NCBI RefSeq assembly: GCF_014640615.1
Contig: NZ_BMHH01000011.1
Span: forward strand, 1-64,000
Origin: Paramesorhizobium endophyticum
GTDB taxonomy: Bacteria; Pseudomonadota; Alphaproteobacteria; Rhizobiales; Rhizobiaceae
Length of the DNA: 64,000 nt
Reading direction: 5' to 3'
Shown here: positions 8,519 through 16,271 of the stretch, piece by piece
Numbering within the stretch: position 1 is the first letter of the stretch
How the letters are laid out: every line of letters begins with the position of its first letter
Position numbers and translations under genes: made by a program
Notes under the pieces: generated by a model
What the model saw: the letters and a program-made list of their open reading frames with translations, nothing else
Databases searched by the model: none
What the model was told of the DNA's origin: nothing

Positions 8519-9547
8519 ATGACTGAAACCACACTTATGCGCGCCGAAATCAGCTCCATTCCGGAGGTGGTCGCGCGTTTTCTCGATGCGTCGGACGAAA
8601 CGATGCGCAAGGCGGGCGACCGCTTGCGCGAGAAGAACCCGGCCTTCCTCGCTTCCATCGCCCGCGGCTCATCCGACCATGCCGCGACCTATCTGAAATA
8701 TGTCGCCGAGCTCACCGCCGGCGTTCCGGTCGCCTCGCTCGGCCCTTCCGTCGCCTCGATCTATGGCGCGAAGCTGAAACTGGCCAGCGCCGCCGCCATC
8801 GCCATTTCGCAATCCGGCAAGAGCCCTGACATCGTGACCATGGCGACCATGGCGCGGGAAAGTGGCGCCCTCACCTATGCGATCAGCAATGCGCCCGATT
8901 CCCCCTTGGCGCAGGCAAGCGATGTCGCCATCGACATTCTTGCCGGACCGGAAAAAAGCGTCGCTGCGACGAAAACCTTCATCGCCTCCGCCGTCGCCGG
9001 CCTTTCCCTTCTGGCGCACTGGACCGGCGACACGGAGCTTCTCGCCGCGCTGCGGCAATTGCCGCGCTTCTTGAGCGATGCGCTCCATTGCGACTGGTCG
9101 CCTCTGGCGAATGCGCTGGAAGGCCGCGACTCGCTCTATGTTCTGGGACGCGGTCCCTCCTTCGCCATCGCCAACGAAACGGCGCTGAAATTCAAGGAAA
9201 CCAGCTCCATCCACGCCGAAGCCTATAGCGCGGCGGAGGTGCTGCACGGCCCCGTCGCCATCGTCGGCGAGGCTTTCCCGGTGCTGGCGCTCGCTGCCCG
9301 CGACCAGGCGGAGCAGTCCGTCATCGAAACCTGCGACCGCATCGCTGGGCAGGGCGCAGCCGTCTTCATCACCTCGACGAAGGAAACTGCCGCGACCGCC
9401 CTCCCCTTCGTCGCCACGGCGCATCCGCTGACCGATCCGCTGGCGCTGCTCGTCTCCTTCTACGGCTTCGTTGAGCAGCTCTCGCGCCATCGTGGCTTCA
9501 ACCCGGACCAGCCCCCTCACCTGCGCAAAGTGACCGAAACGATATGA
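8519..9547 (+). CDS. SIS-domain sugar-phosphate isomerase/deaminase (NagB-II/AgaS-like)
   Basis: A 342-residue protein of two SIS domains, like the isomerase half of GlmS but lacking the glutaminase half. ARGSSDHAATYLKY and ISQSGKSPDIV mark the first SIS domain. GRGPSFAIANETALKFKETSSIHAEAY is the GlmS-like fructose-6-phosphate region of the second. The C-terminal HRGFNPDQPPHLRKVTETI resembles the GlmS tail NLAKSVTVE type. Proteins of this form in nag operons deaminate glucosamine-6-phosphate to fructose-6-phosphate. The gene starts at the base after the gntR stop and overlaps nagA by 4 nt. Confidence 0.88.
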   Translation: MTETTLMRAEISSIPEVVARFLDASDETMRKAGDRLREKNPAFLASIARGSSDHAATYLKYVAELTAGVPVASLGPSVASIYGAKLKLASAAAIAISQSGKSPDIVTMATMARESGALTYAISNAPDSPLAQASDVAIDILAGPEKSVAATKTFIASAVAGLSLLAHWTGDTELLAALRQLPRFLSDALHCDWSPLANALEGRDSLYVLGRGPSFAIANETALKFKETSSIHAEAYSAAEVLHGPVAIVGEAFPVLALAARDQAEQSVIETCDRIAGQGAAVFITSTKETAATALPFVATAHPLTDPLALLVSFYGFVEQLSRHRGFNPDQPPHLRKVTETI

Positions 9548-10713
9548 GCGAACGATATGCCCTGACCGCGCCGCGCCTTTTCGACGGCGAACAATGGCAC
9601 GACGACGCAGCCCTCATCGTGAATGGCGGGCGGATCGAGGACGTCGTACCCAGGGGTACGGTTCCCTCTGGTTTACATACAGTCGTGTATGAAGGCGGGA
9701 TGATCGTCCCCGGCTTCATCGACCTGCAGGTCAATGGCGGCGGCGGCGTGCTGCTGAACGAACACCCCGACGTGGAGAGCATCCGCACCATCTGCGCCGC
9801 CCATGCCCAGTTCGGCACCACCGGGCTGCTGCCGACGCTCATCACCGATACTCCCGAAATCACCGCTGCGGCGATAAAAGCTGGAGAGGAAGCGGCGCGG
9901 GAAAACGTCCCGGGTTTCCTCGGCCTGCATCTCGAAGGCCCGCATCTGTCGGTCGCGCGCAAGGGCACGCACCACCCGGCCCTCATCCGCCCGATGGAAG
10001 AGGCCGACCTCGCCCGGCTAGTCGAGGCGCGCAAGCACCTGCCCGTGCTGCTCACAACGATCGCCCCGGAAAACACCACCGTCGAGCAGATCAGGGCGCT
10101 TGCCGGGGCCGGTATCATCGTCAGCCTCGGCCATTCCGATTGCTCCTACGCCACGGCAGCTGAGGCCGCAGCAGCTGGCGCGTCGATGATGACCCACCTC
10201 TTCAACGCCATGAGCCCGCTCGGCCACCGCGAGCCGGGCATGGTCGGCGCGGCGCTGGACATCGGCGCGCTCAATGTCGGGCTTATCGCTGACGGCTTCC
10301 ATGTCGATCCGGCGTCCATGCGTGTTGCGCTTCGGGCCAAGGCGGGACCGGGCCGTATCTTTCTCGTCACCGACGCCATGTCGACCATCGGCACCGGCAT
10401 CACGGAATTCACCCTCAACGGCCGCACCATCCACCGCGCCGGCGGCCGTCTGACGCTGAACGATGGCACGCTGGCGGGTGCGGACCTCGACATGATCTCC
10501 GCCGTCCGCTTCATCCACGAAACGATCGGCCTGCCGCTGGCCGAAGCCCTGCGCATGGCCTCGCTCTATCCCGCTGAAAGCATCGGCCTCGGCGGCCAGC
10601 TCGGCGCATTACGGCCAGGTATGCGCGCCAGCTTCCTGCATCTGAGCGAGGGGCTGGAGGTGGAGAGAACGGTGATTGATGGAAAAATCGTTTTTGGGGA
10701 GCCGCTGGAATAA
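9544..10713 (+). CDS. nagA: N-acetylglucosamine-6-phosphate deacetylase
   Basis: Removes acetate from GlcNAc-6-P to give GlcN-6-P. The 389-residue length is typical of NagA. Amidohydrolase-fold motifs are present: GFIDLQVNGGGG, the metal-ligand GLHLEGPHLS with its Glu, GHSDCSYATA, THLFNAMSPLGHREPG and the catalytic Asp in LVTDAMSTIGTG. ATG 9544 overlaps the SIS gene stop by 4 nt (ATGA). It is last in the rightward operon; downstream is a palindromic repeat. Confidence 0.96.
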   Translation: MSERYALTAPRLFDGEQWHDDAALIVNGGRIEDVVPRGTVPSGLHTVVYEGGMIVPGFIDLQVNGGGGVLLNEHPDVESIRTICAAHAQFGTTGLLPTLITDTPEITAAAIKAGEEAARENVPGFLGLHLEGPHLSVARKGTHHPALIRPMEEADLARLVEARKHLPVLLTTIAPENTTVEQIRALAGAGIIVSLGHSDCSYATAAEAAAAGASMMTHLFNAMSPLGHREPGMVGAALDIGALNVGLIADGFHVDPASMRVALRAKAGPGRIFLVTDAMSTIGTGITEFTLNGRTIHRAGGRLTLNDGTLAGADLDMISAVRFIHETIGLPLAEALRMASLYPAESIGLGGQLGALRPGMRASFLHLSEGLEVERTVIDGKIVFGEPLE

Positions 10714-10732
10714 ACGCTGGCGAGAAAGTCTC

Positions 10733-10880
10733 GCACCCTCCTTCCCCCTTGCGGGGAAGGTGCCCGCGTCAGCGGGCGGATGGGGGTGGTGACGTTTACG
10801 CCAAGTTCTCCGGCAAAAGTGCAAACGTCACCACCCCCACCCGACCCTTCGGGCCACCCTCCCCGCAAGGGGAGGGAGAG
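10733..10880. repeat. Type B palindromic repeat, copy 1
   Basis: Left arm 10737-10798 (CTCCTTCCCCCTTGCGGGGA ... GGGGGTGGTGACGTTT) and right arm about 10820-10877 (GCAAACGTCACCACCCCCAC ... CCCCGCAAGGGGAGGGA) form a long imperfect palindrome. A second near-identical copy lies at 59519-59664. A partial copy occurs at 11462-11512. The element sits between nagA and the Rrf2 gene and may act as a terminator for nagA. Confidence 0.8.
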
Positions 10881-10985
10881 CGCCGCAGACATTGCAATTC
10901 CCCCCAGCCATTTCATCAACAAATCCCTTGCACCCCCTCCCCCAACTTCCTAACGTCCGCCAGCAAAAATTGCGGCGGGAAGAAC

Positions 10986-11420
10986 ATGCTGACGAAGAAG
11001 GGAAAATACGGCCTCAAGGCCATGGTGCATCTGGCCGAGGTAGCCGAAGGTGAAGTCGCCACCGTTCAGGACATTGCCACGACGCGCCGGATTCCCCGCA
11101 AGTTTCTCGACAATATCCTCGCGGAATTGCGCAATGCCGGGCTGGTGACGAGCCGCAAGGGCAAGGGCGGCGGCTTCCGGCTGGCCCAGCCCGCCAATGA
11201 AATCCGCATCGGCAACATCATCCGCGTTCTCGACGGCCCGCTGGCGCCGATCTCTTGCGCCAGCAAGACCGATTATCGCCCGTGCGAGGATTGCACGGAG
11301 GACGATTGCGAGGTGCGCCGCATGATGCTGGAAGTGCGCGAGGCGGTGGCAACCGTGCTCGACAACAAGACGCTGGCGGAAGCTGGCGCTCCGGTGGTGG
11401 ATGCGTTGGTGGGGCAGTAG
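10986..11420 (+). CDS. Rrf2-family transcriptional regulator with cysteine cluster
   Basis: A 144-residue regulator. The N-terminal winged helix KKGKYGLKAMVHLA ... TVQDIATTRRIPRKFLDNIL, with wing RKGKGGGFRLAQP, is typical of Rrf2. The centre has Cys residues in ISCASKTDYRPCEDCTEDDCEV, positioned like the Fe-S ligands of IscR/NsrR-type members, so sensing through an iron-sulfur cluster or thiol is plausible. ATG 10986 is preceded by GGCGGGAAGA. It stands alone between nagA and the convergent znuA gene; no target is evident. The specific family name (IscR, RirA, NsrR) is not assigned. Confidence 0.88.
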   Translation: MLTKKGKYGLKAMVHLAEVAEGEVATVQDIATTRRIPRKFLDNILAELRNAGLVTSRKGKGGGFRLAQPANEIRIGNIIRVLDGPLAPISCASKTDYRPCEDCTEDDCEVRRMMLEVREAVATVLDNKTLAEAGAPVVDALVGQ

Positions 11421-11461
11421 TTTAACTTGCAATCCCAAGCGCTCTACGGGCCCCGGTCCGC

Positions 11462-11512
11462 ACCTTCCTTCCCCCCTGCGGGCCACCCTCCCCGCAAGGG
11501 GGAGGGAGGGAG
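11462..11512. repeat. Partial type B repeat
   Basis: The terminal stems of the type B element (CCTTCCCCCCTGCGGG and CCACCCTCCCCGCAAGGGGG) are joined directly without the central GGTGGTGACGTTT part. It lies between the convergent Rrf2 and znuA genes, where it could form a bidirectional terminator. Confidence 0.65.
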
Positions 11513-11530
11513 CGAAAACGCCAACGCCCC

Positions 11531-12502
11531 CTATTTCGACAAACAATTCTTCAGCGAATCCGCCAGATTCCGTATCAACTGCGGATAAAGATCCGGGCCA
11601 TCCTTCAACGTCGAGCCGAGCGGATCGAGCACGCCGGACTTGGCCTTGGTGCCCTCGATTACCGTATTGACCAGGCGTGGCTCGAATTGCGGTTCCGAGA
11701 AGACGCAGGTCGCGCCCAGTTCCTCGATCTTGTCGTGGATCTCCTCGACGCGCTGCGCGCCGGGCATATTCTCCGGATTGACGGTGATCGAACCCGCCAC
11801 GTCAACGCCGAAGCGATGCTCGAAATATTGATAGGCGTCGTGGAAGACGATGAAGGGCTTGTCCTTGACCGGCGCAAGCTCGGAGGCGACTTCCTTCGTC
11901 AGGGCGTCGAGCTTCTCATTATACGCCGCCGCATTGCTCTTATATTGCTCCGCATGCGCGGGATCGGCCTTCGCCAGCGTTGCCGCGATATCCTTCACCA
12001 TAAGCTTCGCATTCTCAGGATCGAGCCAGAGATGCAGGTCATATTCGCCATGGTCGTGATCATGATGAGCGTGGCCGGCTTCGGCCTCTCCCCCATGCGC
12101 GTGATCGTGGCCTTCGCCGCCATGGTCATGCGCCTCGAACGGGCCGCCTTCTCGGAACGGCAGCTTGGTCAGGCCGGGCGTGTTCTCCAGCGCGACAACC
12201 TCCGCACCCTCACCCAGCGTCTCCAGCGGCTTTTCCAGGAAATTCTCCATGCTTGGCCCCATCCAGAAGATGACCTTGGCGTTCTGAATCGCCTCGGCAT
12301 CGGAAGGCTTGAGGCTATAGCCATGCTCCGAGCCCATGCCCTGCACGATGACGGCGGGCTTCCCCACCCCCTTCATCACAGCGGCGACCAGCGACTCCAC
12401 CGGCTTGATGGAGGTCACCACACCTTCCCTGTCGGCAGCAAAAGCAGAGCCTGCCGAAACGCACATGACGGAAGCGAGCAGAAGGGAACGGAAAAGTCGC
12501 AT
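11531..12502 (-). CDS. znuA: Zinc ABC transporter periplasmic binding protein
   Basis: Captures Zn2+ in the periplasm for the ZnuBC importer. Signal peptide residues 1-22 end at SAFAA. The metal-site histidines appear in GSEHGYSLKPSDAE, in DLHLWLDPENA and in VFHDAYQYFEHRF. Between about residues 120 and 155 lies the His/Asp/Glu-rich loop (HDHGGEGHDHAHGG and more) that marks zinc rather than manganese members of this family. ATG 12502 has GAGAGGA upstream. It is transcribed divergently from znuC. Length 323 residues is usual. Confidence 0.96.
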   Translation of the reverse strand: MRLFRSLLLASVMCVSAGSAFAADREGVVTSIKPVESLVAAVMKGVGKPAVIVQGMGSEHGYSLKPSDAEAIQNAKVIFWMGPSMENFLEKPLETLGEGAEVVALENTPGLTKLPFREGGPFEAHDHGGEGHDHAHGGEAEAGHAHHDHDHGEYDLHLWLDPENAKLMVKDIAATLAKADPAHAEQYKSNAAAYNEKLDALTKEVASELAPVKDKPFIVFHDAYQYFEHRFGVDVAGSITVNPENMPGAQRVEEIHDKIEELGATCVFSEPQFEPRLVNTVIEGTKAKSGVLDPLGSTLKDGPDLYPQLIRNLADSLKNCLSK

Positions 12503-12587
12503 GATATCCTCTCGGTTTGCAGCGAAGCATTTCGACGGCGCATAAAGGCGGCCATCGACTGATATGTTATTAAATTACACCAGTTGC

Positions 12588-12600
12588 GTTATGCTATAAC
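12588..12600. promoter_or_regulatory. Zur-box-like dyad between znuA and znuC
   Basis: GTTATGCTATAAC is a perfect 5-3-5 palindrome at 12588-12600. It lies in the 140-bp AT-rich gap between divergent znuA and znuCB-zur. The form resembles alphaproteobacterial Zur operators, and zur is the last gene of the rightward operon, so joint repression of both units in zinc-replete cells is likely. Confidence 0.65.
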
Positions 12601-12642
12601 GTCTGCCATAAGGCCTGGCAAGTGTTCGTTGGGGAAATTATC

Positions 12643-13437
12643 ATGTCAACCTTACCCCCCCTTATCGAGATCCGGAATGCCGGCGTCGTGCGCAGCGGCA
12701 GACGGCTTGTGCGCGACATCAGCCTGCAATTGGCGCGCGGCGAAATCGTGACCCTGATCGGGCCGAACGGCGCGGGAAAAAGCACCACCGCCAAGCTGGC
12801 GCTCAAGATCATGAAGCCGGACGAAGGCGAAGTCATCCATGCGCCGGGCCTGCGCGTCGGCTATGTGCCGCAGAAGCTGGCAGTGGACTGGACGATGCCC
12901 TTGACCGTCGAGCGGCTGATCACCCTGACCGCGCGGCGAACCAGGCAGGAAATAGCGCTGGCGCTGGAGTCCGTCGGCATCCCGCATCTGGCAAAAGCGG
13001 AGTTGCGCCATCTGTCGGGCGGAGAGTTCCAGCGCGCGCTGCTGGCCCGCGCAATCGCGCGCCAGCCGGATGTCCTCGTTCTCGACGAGCCCGTGCAGGG
13101 CGTCGATTTCGCCGGGGAAGCCGCGCTCTACGAACTGATCGAGAAGGTGCGCGACAGCACCCATTGCGGCGTGCTGCTCGTCTCGCATGACCTGCATCTG
13201 GTCATGGCCGCGACCGACCGCGTCATCTGCCTCAATGGCCATGTGTGCTGCAGCGGCACGCCGAAGGACGTGGCGGCGAGCGAGGAATATGTCCGGCTCT
13301 TCGGCCCGCATGCGGCGGGATCGTTCGCAGTGTATGAACATCGTCACGACCATACACATCTTGATGATGGCCGCGTCCGCCATGCGGATGGCACCATTAC
13401 CGATCATTGCCACGAGCATGACGGGCATCATTCATGA
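12643..13437 (+). CDS. znuC: Zinc ABC transporter ATP-binding protein
   Basis: ATPase of the zinc importer, 264 residues. Walker A GPNGAGKSTTAK, signature LSGGEFQRALLARA, Walker B VLVLDEPVQGVDF and switch His in LLVSHDLHLVMA are present. The last about 35 residues are rich in His (EHRHDHTHLDD, DHCHEHDGHH), a feature of many ZnuC proteins that may bind zinc. ATG 12643 fits the conserved N-terminus; an upstream in-frame ATG at 12622 lies in the promoter region. znuB follows after a 130-bp gap filled by a repeat. Confidence 0.95.
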   Translation: MSTLPPLIEIRNAGVVRSGRRLVRDISLQLARGEIVTLIGPNGAGKSTTAKLALKIMKPDEGEVIHAPGLRVGYVPQKLAVDWTMPLTVERLITLTARRTRQEIALALESVGIPHLAKAELRHLSGGEFQRALLARAIARQPDVLVLDEPVQGVDFAGEAALYELIEKVRDSTHCGVLLVSHDLHLVMAATDRVICLNGHVCCSGTPKDVAASEEYVRLFGPHAAGSFAVYEHRHDHTHLDDGRVRHADGTITDHCHEHDGHHS

Positions 13438-13444
13438 AACGACA

Positions 13445-13545
13445 TTAGAGCGCTGTTCGTTCTGATAGAACCAGAACGGCGCTCTAAGTATTTGTTTTAG
13501 CCGCATGATCTTATCCGAAAAGTCTGCAACTTTCCGGGATCATGC
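13445..13545. repeat. Type C repeat, copy 1 (two hairpins)
   Basis: First hairpin: TTAGAGCGC (13445-13453) pairs with GCGCTCTAA (13479-13487). Second: a 43-bp near-palindrome at 13503-13545 bounded by GCATGATC and GATCATGC, with AAAAGTCTGCAACTTT in its centre. The second hairpin recurs at 40329-40371 and 46358-46400. It lies between znuC and znuB and is probably transcribed. Confidence 0.8.
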
Positions 13546-13567
13546 TCCATCCACAGCGGGGGACCCC

Positions 13568-14404
13568 ATGCTTGACGACTTCTTCGTCCGCGCGCTCATC
13601 GCCGGCGTAGGCCTCGCGCTCACCACCGGGCCGCTCGGCTGCTTCATCATCTGGCGGCGCATGGCCTATTTCGGCGACACCATGGCGCATTCGGCGTTGC
13701 TGGGCGTCGCGCTCGCCTTCTTTTTCGACATCAACCTCATGATCGGGGTCTTCGCCGTCGCGCTGCTGATTGCGGTGCTGCTCCTGTTTTTGCAGCGCCG
13801 CGAATCGCTTTCCACCGACTCGCTCCTCGGCATCCTTTCCCATTCCACGCTGGCGCTGGGCCTGGTCATGGTCGCGTTCATGACATGGATAAGGGTCGAT
13901 CTGCTGGGCTTCCTGTTCGGCGATATCCTCTCCGTCTCGAAATCCGATATCGCCTTCATCTATGGCGGCGGGCTTTTCGTGCTGCTGGTCATGGCGTGGC
14001 TGTGGCGTCCCCTGCTTGCCGCGACCGTCAACGAAGACATCGCCGAAGCGGAGGGCCTCTATCCCGATTACTCCCGCATGATTTTCATGCTGCTCATGGC
14101 CCTCGTCATCGCCATCGCGATGAAGATCGTCGGCATCCTGCTGATCACCGCCCTCCTCATCATTCCCGCGGCGACGGCGCGGCGCTTTTCGAGCACGCCG
14201 GAACAGATGGCCGTCTTCGCCTCGCTTCTGGGCGCGGTCGCGGTGATCGGCGGGCTGTTCGGCTCGCTGCATTTCGATACGCCGTCCGGCCCATCCATCG
14301 TCGTGGCCGCATTAGGGGTTTTTATTTTGAGCCTGTTGCCACTACATATAGTCTATCATCCGCAACAATTGAGGGGCCCTTACTCCGATGACGAGCAGAA
14401 ATGA
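13568..14404 (+). CDS. znuB: Zinc ABC transporter permease
   Basis: Inner-membrane channel of the zinc importer, 278 residues with about eight hydrophobic segments. Family motifs include GPLGCFIIWRRMAYFGDTMAHSALLG near the N-terminus and NEDIAEAEG in a cytoplasmic loop. ATG 13568 begins the conserved MLDDFFVRALIAG. The in-frame reading to 13505 comes from the type C repeat and was rejected. The 3' end overlaps zur by 17 nt. Confidence 0.94.
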   Translation: MLDDFFVRALIAGVGLALTTGPLGCFIIWRRMAYFGDTMAHSALLGVALAFFFDINLMIGVFAVALLIAVLLLFLQRRESLSTDSLLGILSHSTLALGLVMVAFMTWIRVDLLGFLFGDILSVSKSDIAFIYGGGLFVLLVMAWLWRPLLAATVNEDIAEAEGLYPDYSRMIFMLLMALVIAIAMKIVGILLITALLIIPAATARRFSSTPEQMAVFASLLGAVAVIGGLFGSLHFDTPSGPSIVVAALGVFILSLLPLHIVYHPQQLRGPYSDDEQK

Positions 14405-14786
14405 GCTTACCCGTAATCAGAGCCTGGTCTTTGATGCGCTTGCCAAAGCCGAGGGACCGCTGAGCGCATATACGATCCTCGACAAGCTGCGCGACGACGG
14501 CTTCCGTGCGCCGCTGCAGGTCTACCGGGCGCTCGACAAGCTCGTGGATTTCGGCATCGTGCACCGCGTCGAAAGCCTCAACGCCTTCGTCGCCTGCGCA
14601 CACCCGGATTGCGGCCAGCACGGCGTCGTCGCCTTCGCCATCTGCGACAAATGCGGCCACGTTTCGGAATTCTCCGACGATGTCATCGAGGATCAGGTAC
14701 GGGGCCGCGCAAGCAGCAATGGCTTCAAGCTGTCCAAGACCACGATCGAGATTCGCGGCACCTGCGCCAACTGCCTGAATAGTTAA
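14388..14786 (+). CDS. zur: Zinc uptake regulator, Fur family
   Basis: Zn2+-responsive repressor of 132 residues. The N-terminal winged helix contains LTRNQSLVFDALAKAEGPLSAYTILDKL. The dimerisation domain has the structural zinc cysteines CDKC and CANC, and CAHPDCGQHG contributes further ligands. The ATG at 14388 lies within the end of znuB, so the two genes are coupled. Gene order znuC-znuB-zur and the nearby GTTATGCTATAAC dyad support Zur rather than Fur, Mur or Irr. Confidence 0.93.
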   Translation: MTSRNELTRNQSLVFDALAKAEGPLSAYTILDKLRDDGFRAPLQVYRALDKLVDFGIVHRVESLNAFVACAHPDCGQHGVVAFAICDKCGHVSEFSDDVIEDQVRGRASSNGFKLSKTTIEIRGTCANCLNS

Positions 14787-15247
14787 ATTTATTTTCGGCG
14801 GGGCGGATCATCCCTCATCCAGCCTCGCCTCGCTGCCTCCCCTCCCTTATTCACAAAAACGACTGCGCCGGCTTGCGCCCTGATCACGGCGTCCAGGCTC
14901 GCGATAGCCTGCCTGCGCGCCTTATTCCTTTGCATTTTCAAGCATAGCGCGGCCTGCCTCAGCGCACATCAGTATTTCTAAAAAGAAAACACAACTCCCT
15001 ATAAATTGGGAGAAATTATTTGGAGTAAAACCTTACTCGATAAACAAAAGTCGGCCGACAAATATGAAACTATCCGCATGTTTTATCATGAATTACTGCA
15101 AATTTACGAATTCATTTAATTTCGATTTCACTAATGGACGCAAATATCCGCCTCGGGGCGGATAGACCGGTTTCATTGCCGGTATTCCACTAGGCACGAC
15201 TCGTCAATCTCGCCTCAAGCAAGTCTTAAAGCGATTGAGGAGCCATC
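14787..15247. promoter_or_regulatory. 461-bp non-coding leader upstream of the luxI-type gene
   Basis: No open frame is supported here. The left part is GC-rich; from about 14970 it becomes distinctly AT-rich. A 16-bp dyad GAGTAA-AACC-TTACTC lies at 15023-15038, about 210 nt before the luxI start, and could be a regulator box. GAGGAG at 15237-15242 is the ribosome site of luxI. The dyad's role is inference. Confidence 0.45.
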
Positions 15248-15850
15248 ATGCTACACTATATTCACCCAGATCAACGGTCACAATACCGATCACTTCTTGA
15301 AGATTATTTTCGCCTTCGCAAAAATATCTTTCACGACAAGCTTGGATGGAGTGTAAAAATCACAGGAGACATGGAAAAGGACGTCTACGACACGATGGAT
15401 TGTCTTTATATTCTCTCCACCGATGCAAAAGGAAAACTCCTGGGCGGCCTGCGCCAGATGGTTACCACCGGCCCGACCCTGACATGGGAAGCCTTCTCCG
15501 ATCTCGTCCCTGACCGCACCAGCATCATGTCGCCGCGCGTGTGGGAGACCACCCGCTTCTGCGTGTCACCCGAAGCCTCGCATCTGAAATTCAACAGCGG
15601 CGTCAACCGCGTGGCCATCGAGCTCTCGCTGGGCGCCATCGAGTACGGCATCGAGCATGGCGTCCGCCGCCACATCGCCGTCTGCGAACGCACGGTATTC
15701 GAACTGTGCCGCTCATTCCGCGTCCCCTCGGAAATCCTCGGCTCCCGCATCGAGCCTAACGGTTCGGAAATTCTTTGTGTGGCATGGGAGGTCAACGAAG
15801 AATCCGCGGCGAGGCTGAAATGGGCAGGATCGATGGCACAGGTGGCATAA
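15248..15850 (+). CDS. luxI: LuxI-type acyl-homoserine-lactone synthase
   Basis: Would make N-acyl-homoserine lactones from S-adenosylmethionine and acyl-ACP in the cytoplasm. The 200-residue protein keeps the family's invariant residues in the expected order: Arg24, Phe28 and Trp34 (RLRKNIFHDKLGW), Asp45/Asp48 (DVYDTMD), Arg69 (GGLRQM), Glu100 and Arg103 (WETTRF). GAGGAG precedes ATG 15248. No luxR gene is adjacent; the nearest LuxR-type regulator is vjbR-like at 56356. The first about 190 nt of the gene are AT-rich while the rest is GC-rich. Acyl-chain specificity cannot be told from sequence. Confidence 0.88.
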   Translation: MLHYIHPDQRSQYRSLLEDYFRLRKNIFHDKLGWSVKITGDMEKDVYDTMDCLYILSTDAKGKLLGGLRQMVTTGPTLTWEAFSDLVPDRTSIMSPRVWETTRFCVSPEASHLKFNSGVNRVAIELSLGAIEYGIEHGVRRHIAVCERTVFELCRSFRVPSEILGSRIEPNGSEILCVAWEVNEESAARLKWAGSMAQVA

Positions 15851-15886
15851 GGGCAATTTCCGCCATCTCATCGCGGGCGCCGCACG

Positions 15887-16219
15887 GTGCGTAATCCCTC
15901 GATAAACGAGAAACGCAGCTCTGAGCGCCGCCGTACGCGGCTGCGCTCGGGGAAGGTGGTCGATTTGACCGGCCGTTTCCTGATCGAATGCCAATTGCAT
16001 GACATCGCCGGCGGAGGCGCGAAACTCCGCGTCGCCGACCCGCGCAAGGTTCCCGACCGTTTCTGGCTGTTCGACGATTTCTACGCCCGCGCCCTGATCG
16101 CCGAAGCGGTCTGGCGCGAGGGCCTCGAACTTGGCGTCCGCTTCCGCCACGACCCGGAAGTGCTGCCACTCAGCGAAACGCGCCTGGCGGAACTGGCCGG
16201 GAAATATTATTCGCTTTGA
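15887..16219 (+). CDS. PilZ-domain protein (probable c-di-GMP binding)
   Basis: A 110-residue single-domain protein. The N-terminal KRSSERRRTRLRSGKVV matches the RxxxR part of the PilZ c-di-GMP site. HDIAGGGAKLRV matches the D/NxSxxG part, with Ala in place of the usual Ser, and is followed by the expected beta-strands (FWLFDDFYARALIAEAVWREGLELGVRF). It starts at a GTG 36 nt after the luxI-type gene, in the same direction, so co-transcription is likely. The start codon is the weakest part of the call. Confidence 0.75.
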   Translation: MRNPSINEKRSSERRRTRLRSGKVVDLTGRFLIECQLHDIAGGGAKLRVADPRKVPDRFWLFDDFYARALIAEAVWREGLELGVRFRHDPEVLPLSETRLAELAGKYYSL

Positions 16220-16271
16220 GTGATAGAGCAAATGCGGTTCTTTGGGTCCCTTTGCGCGCCTGGGTGTCGCT

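Noticed and set aside
10735..10880. Regular GC-rich repeats that might be a CRISPR array
   Set aside because: The units are inverted arms of single palindromes, not direct repeats with unique spacers, and no cas gene is present.
14787..15247. A small RNA or luxR gene upstream of the luxI-type gene
   Set aside because: No frame with LuxR motifs exists here, and although the region is AT-rich, no convincing sRNA promoter plus terminator pair could be identified.
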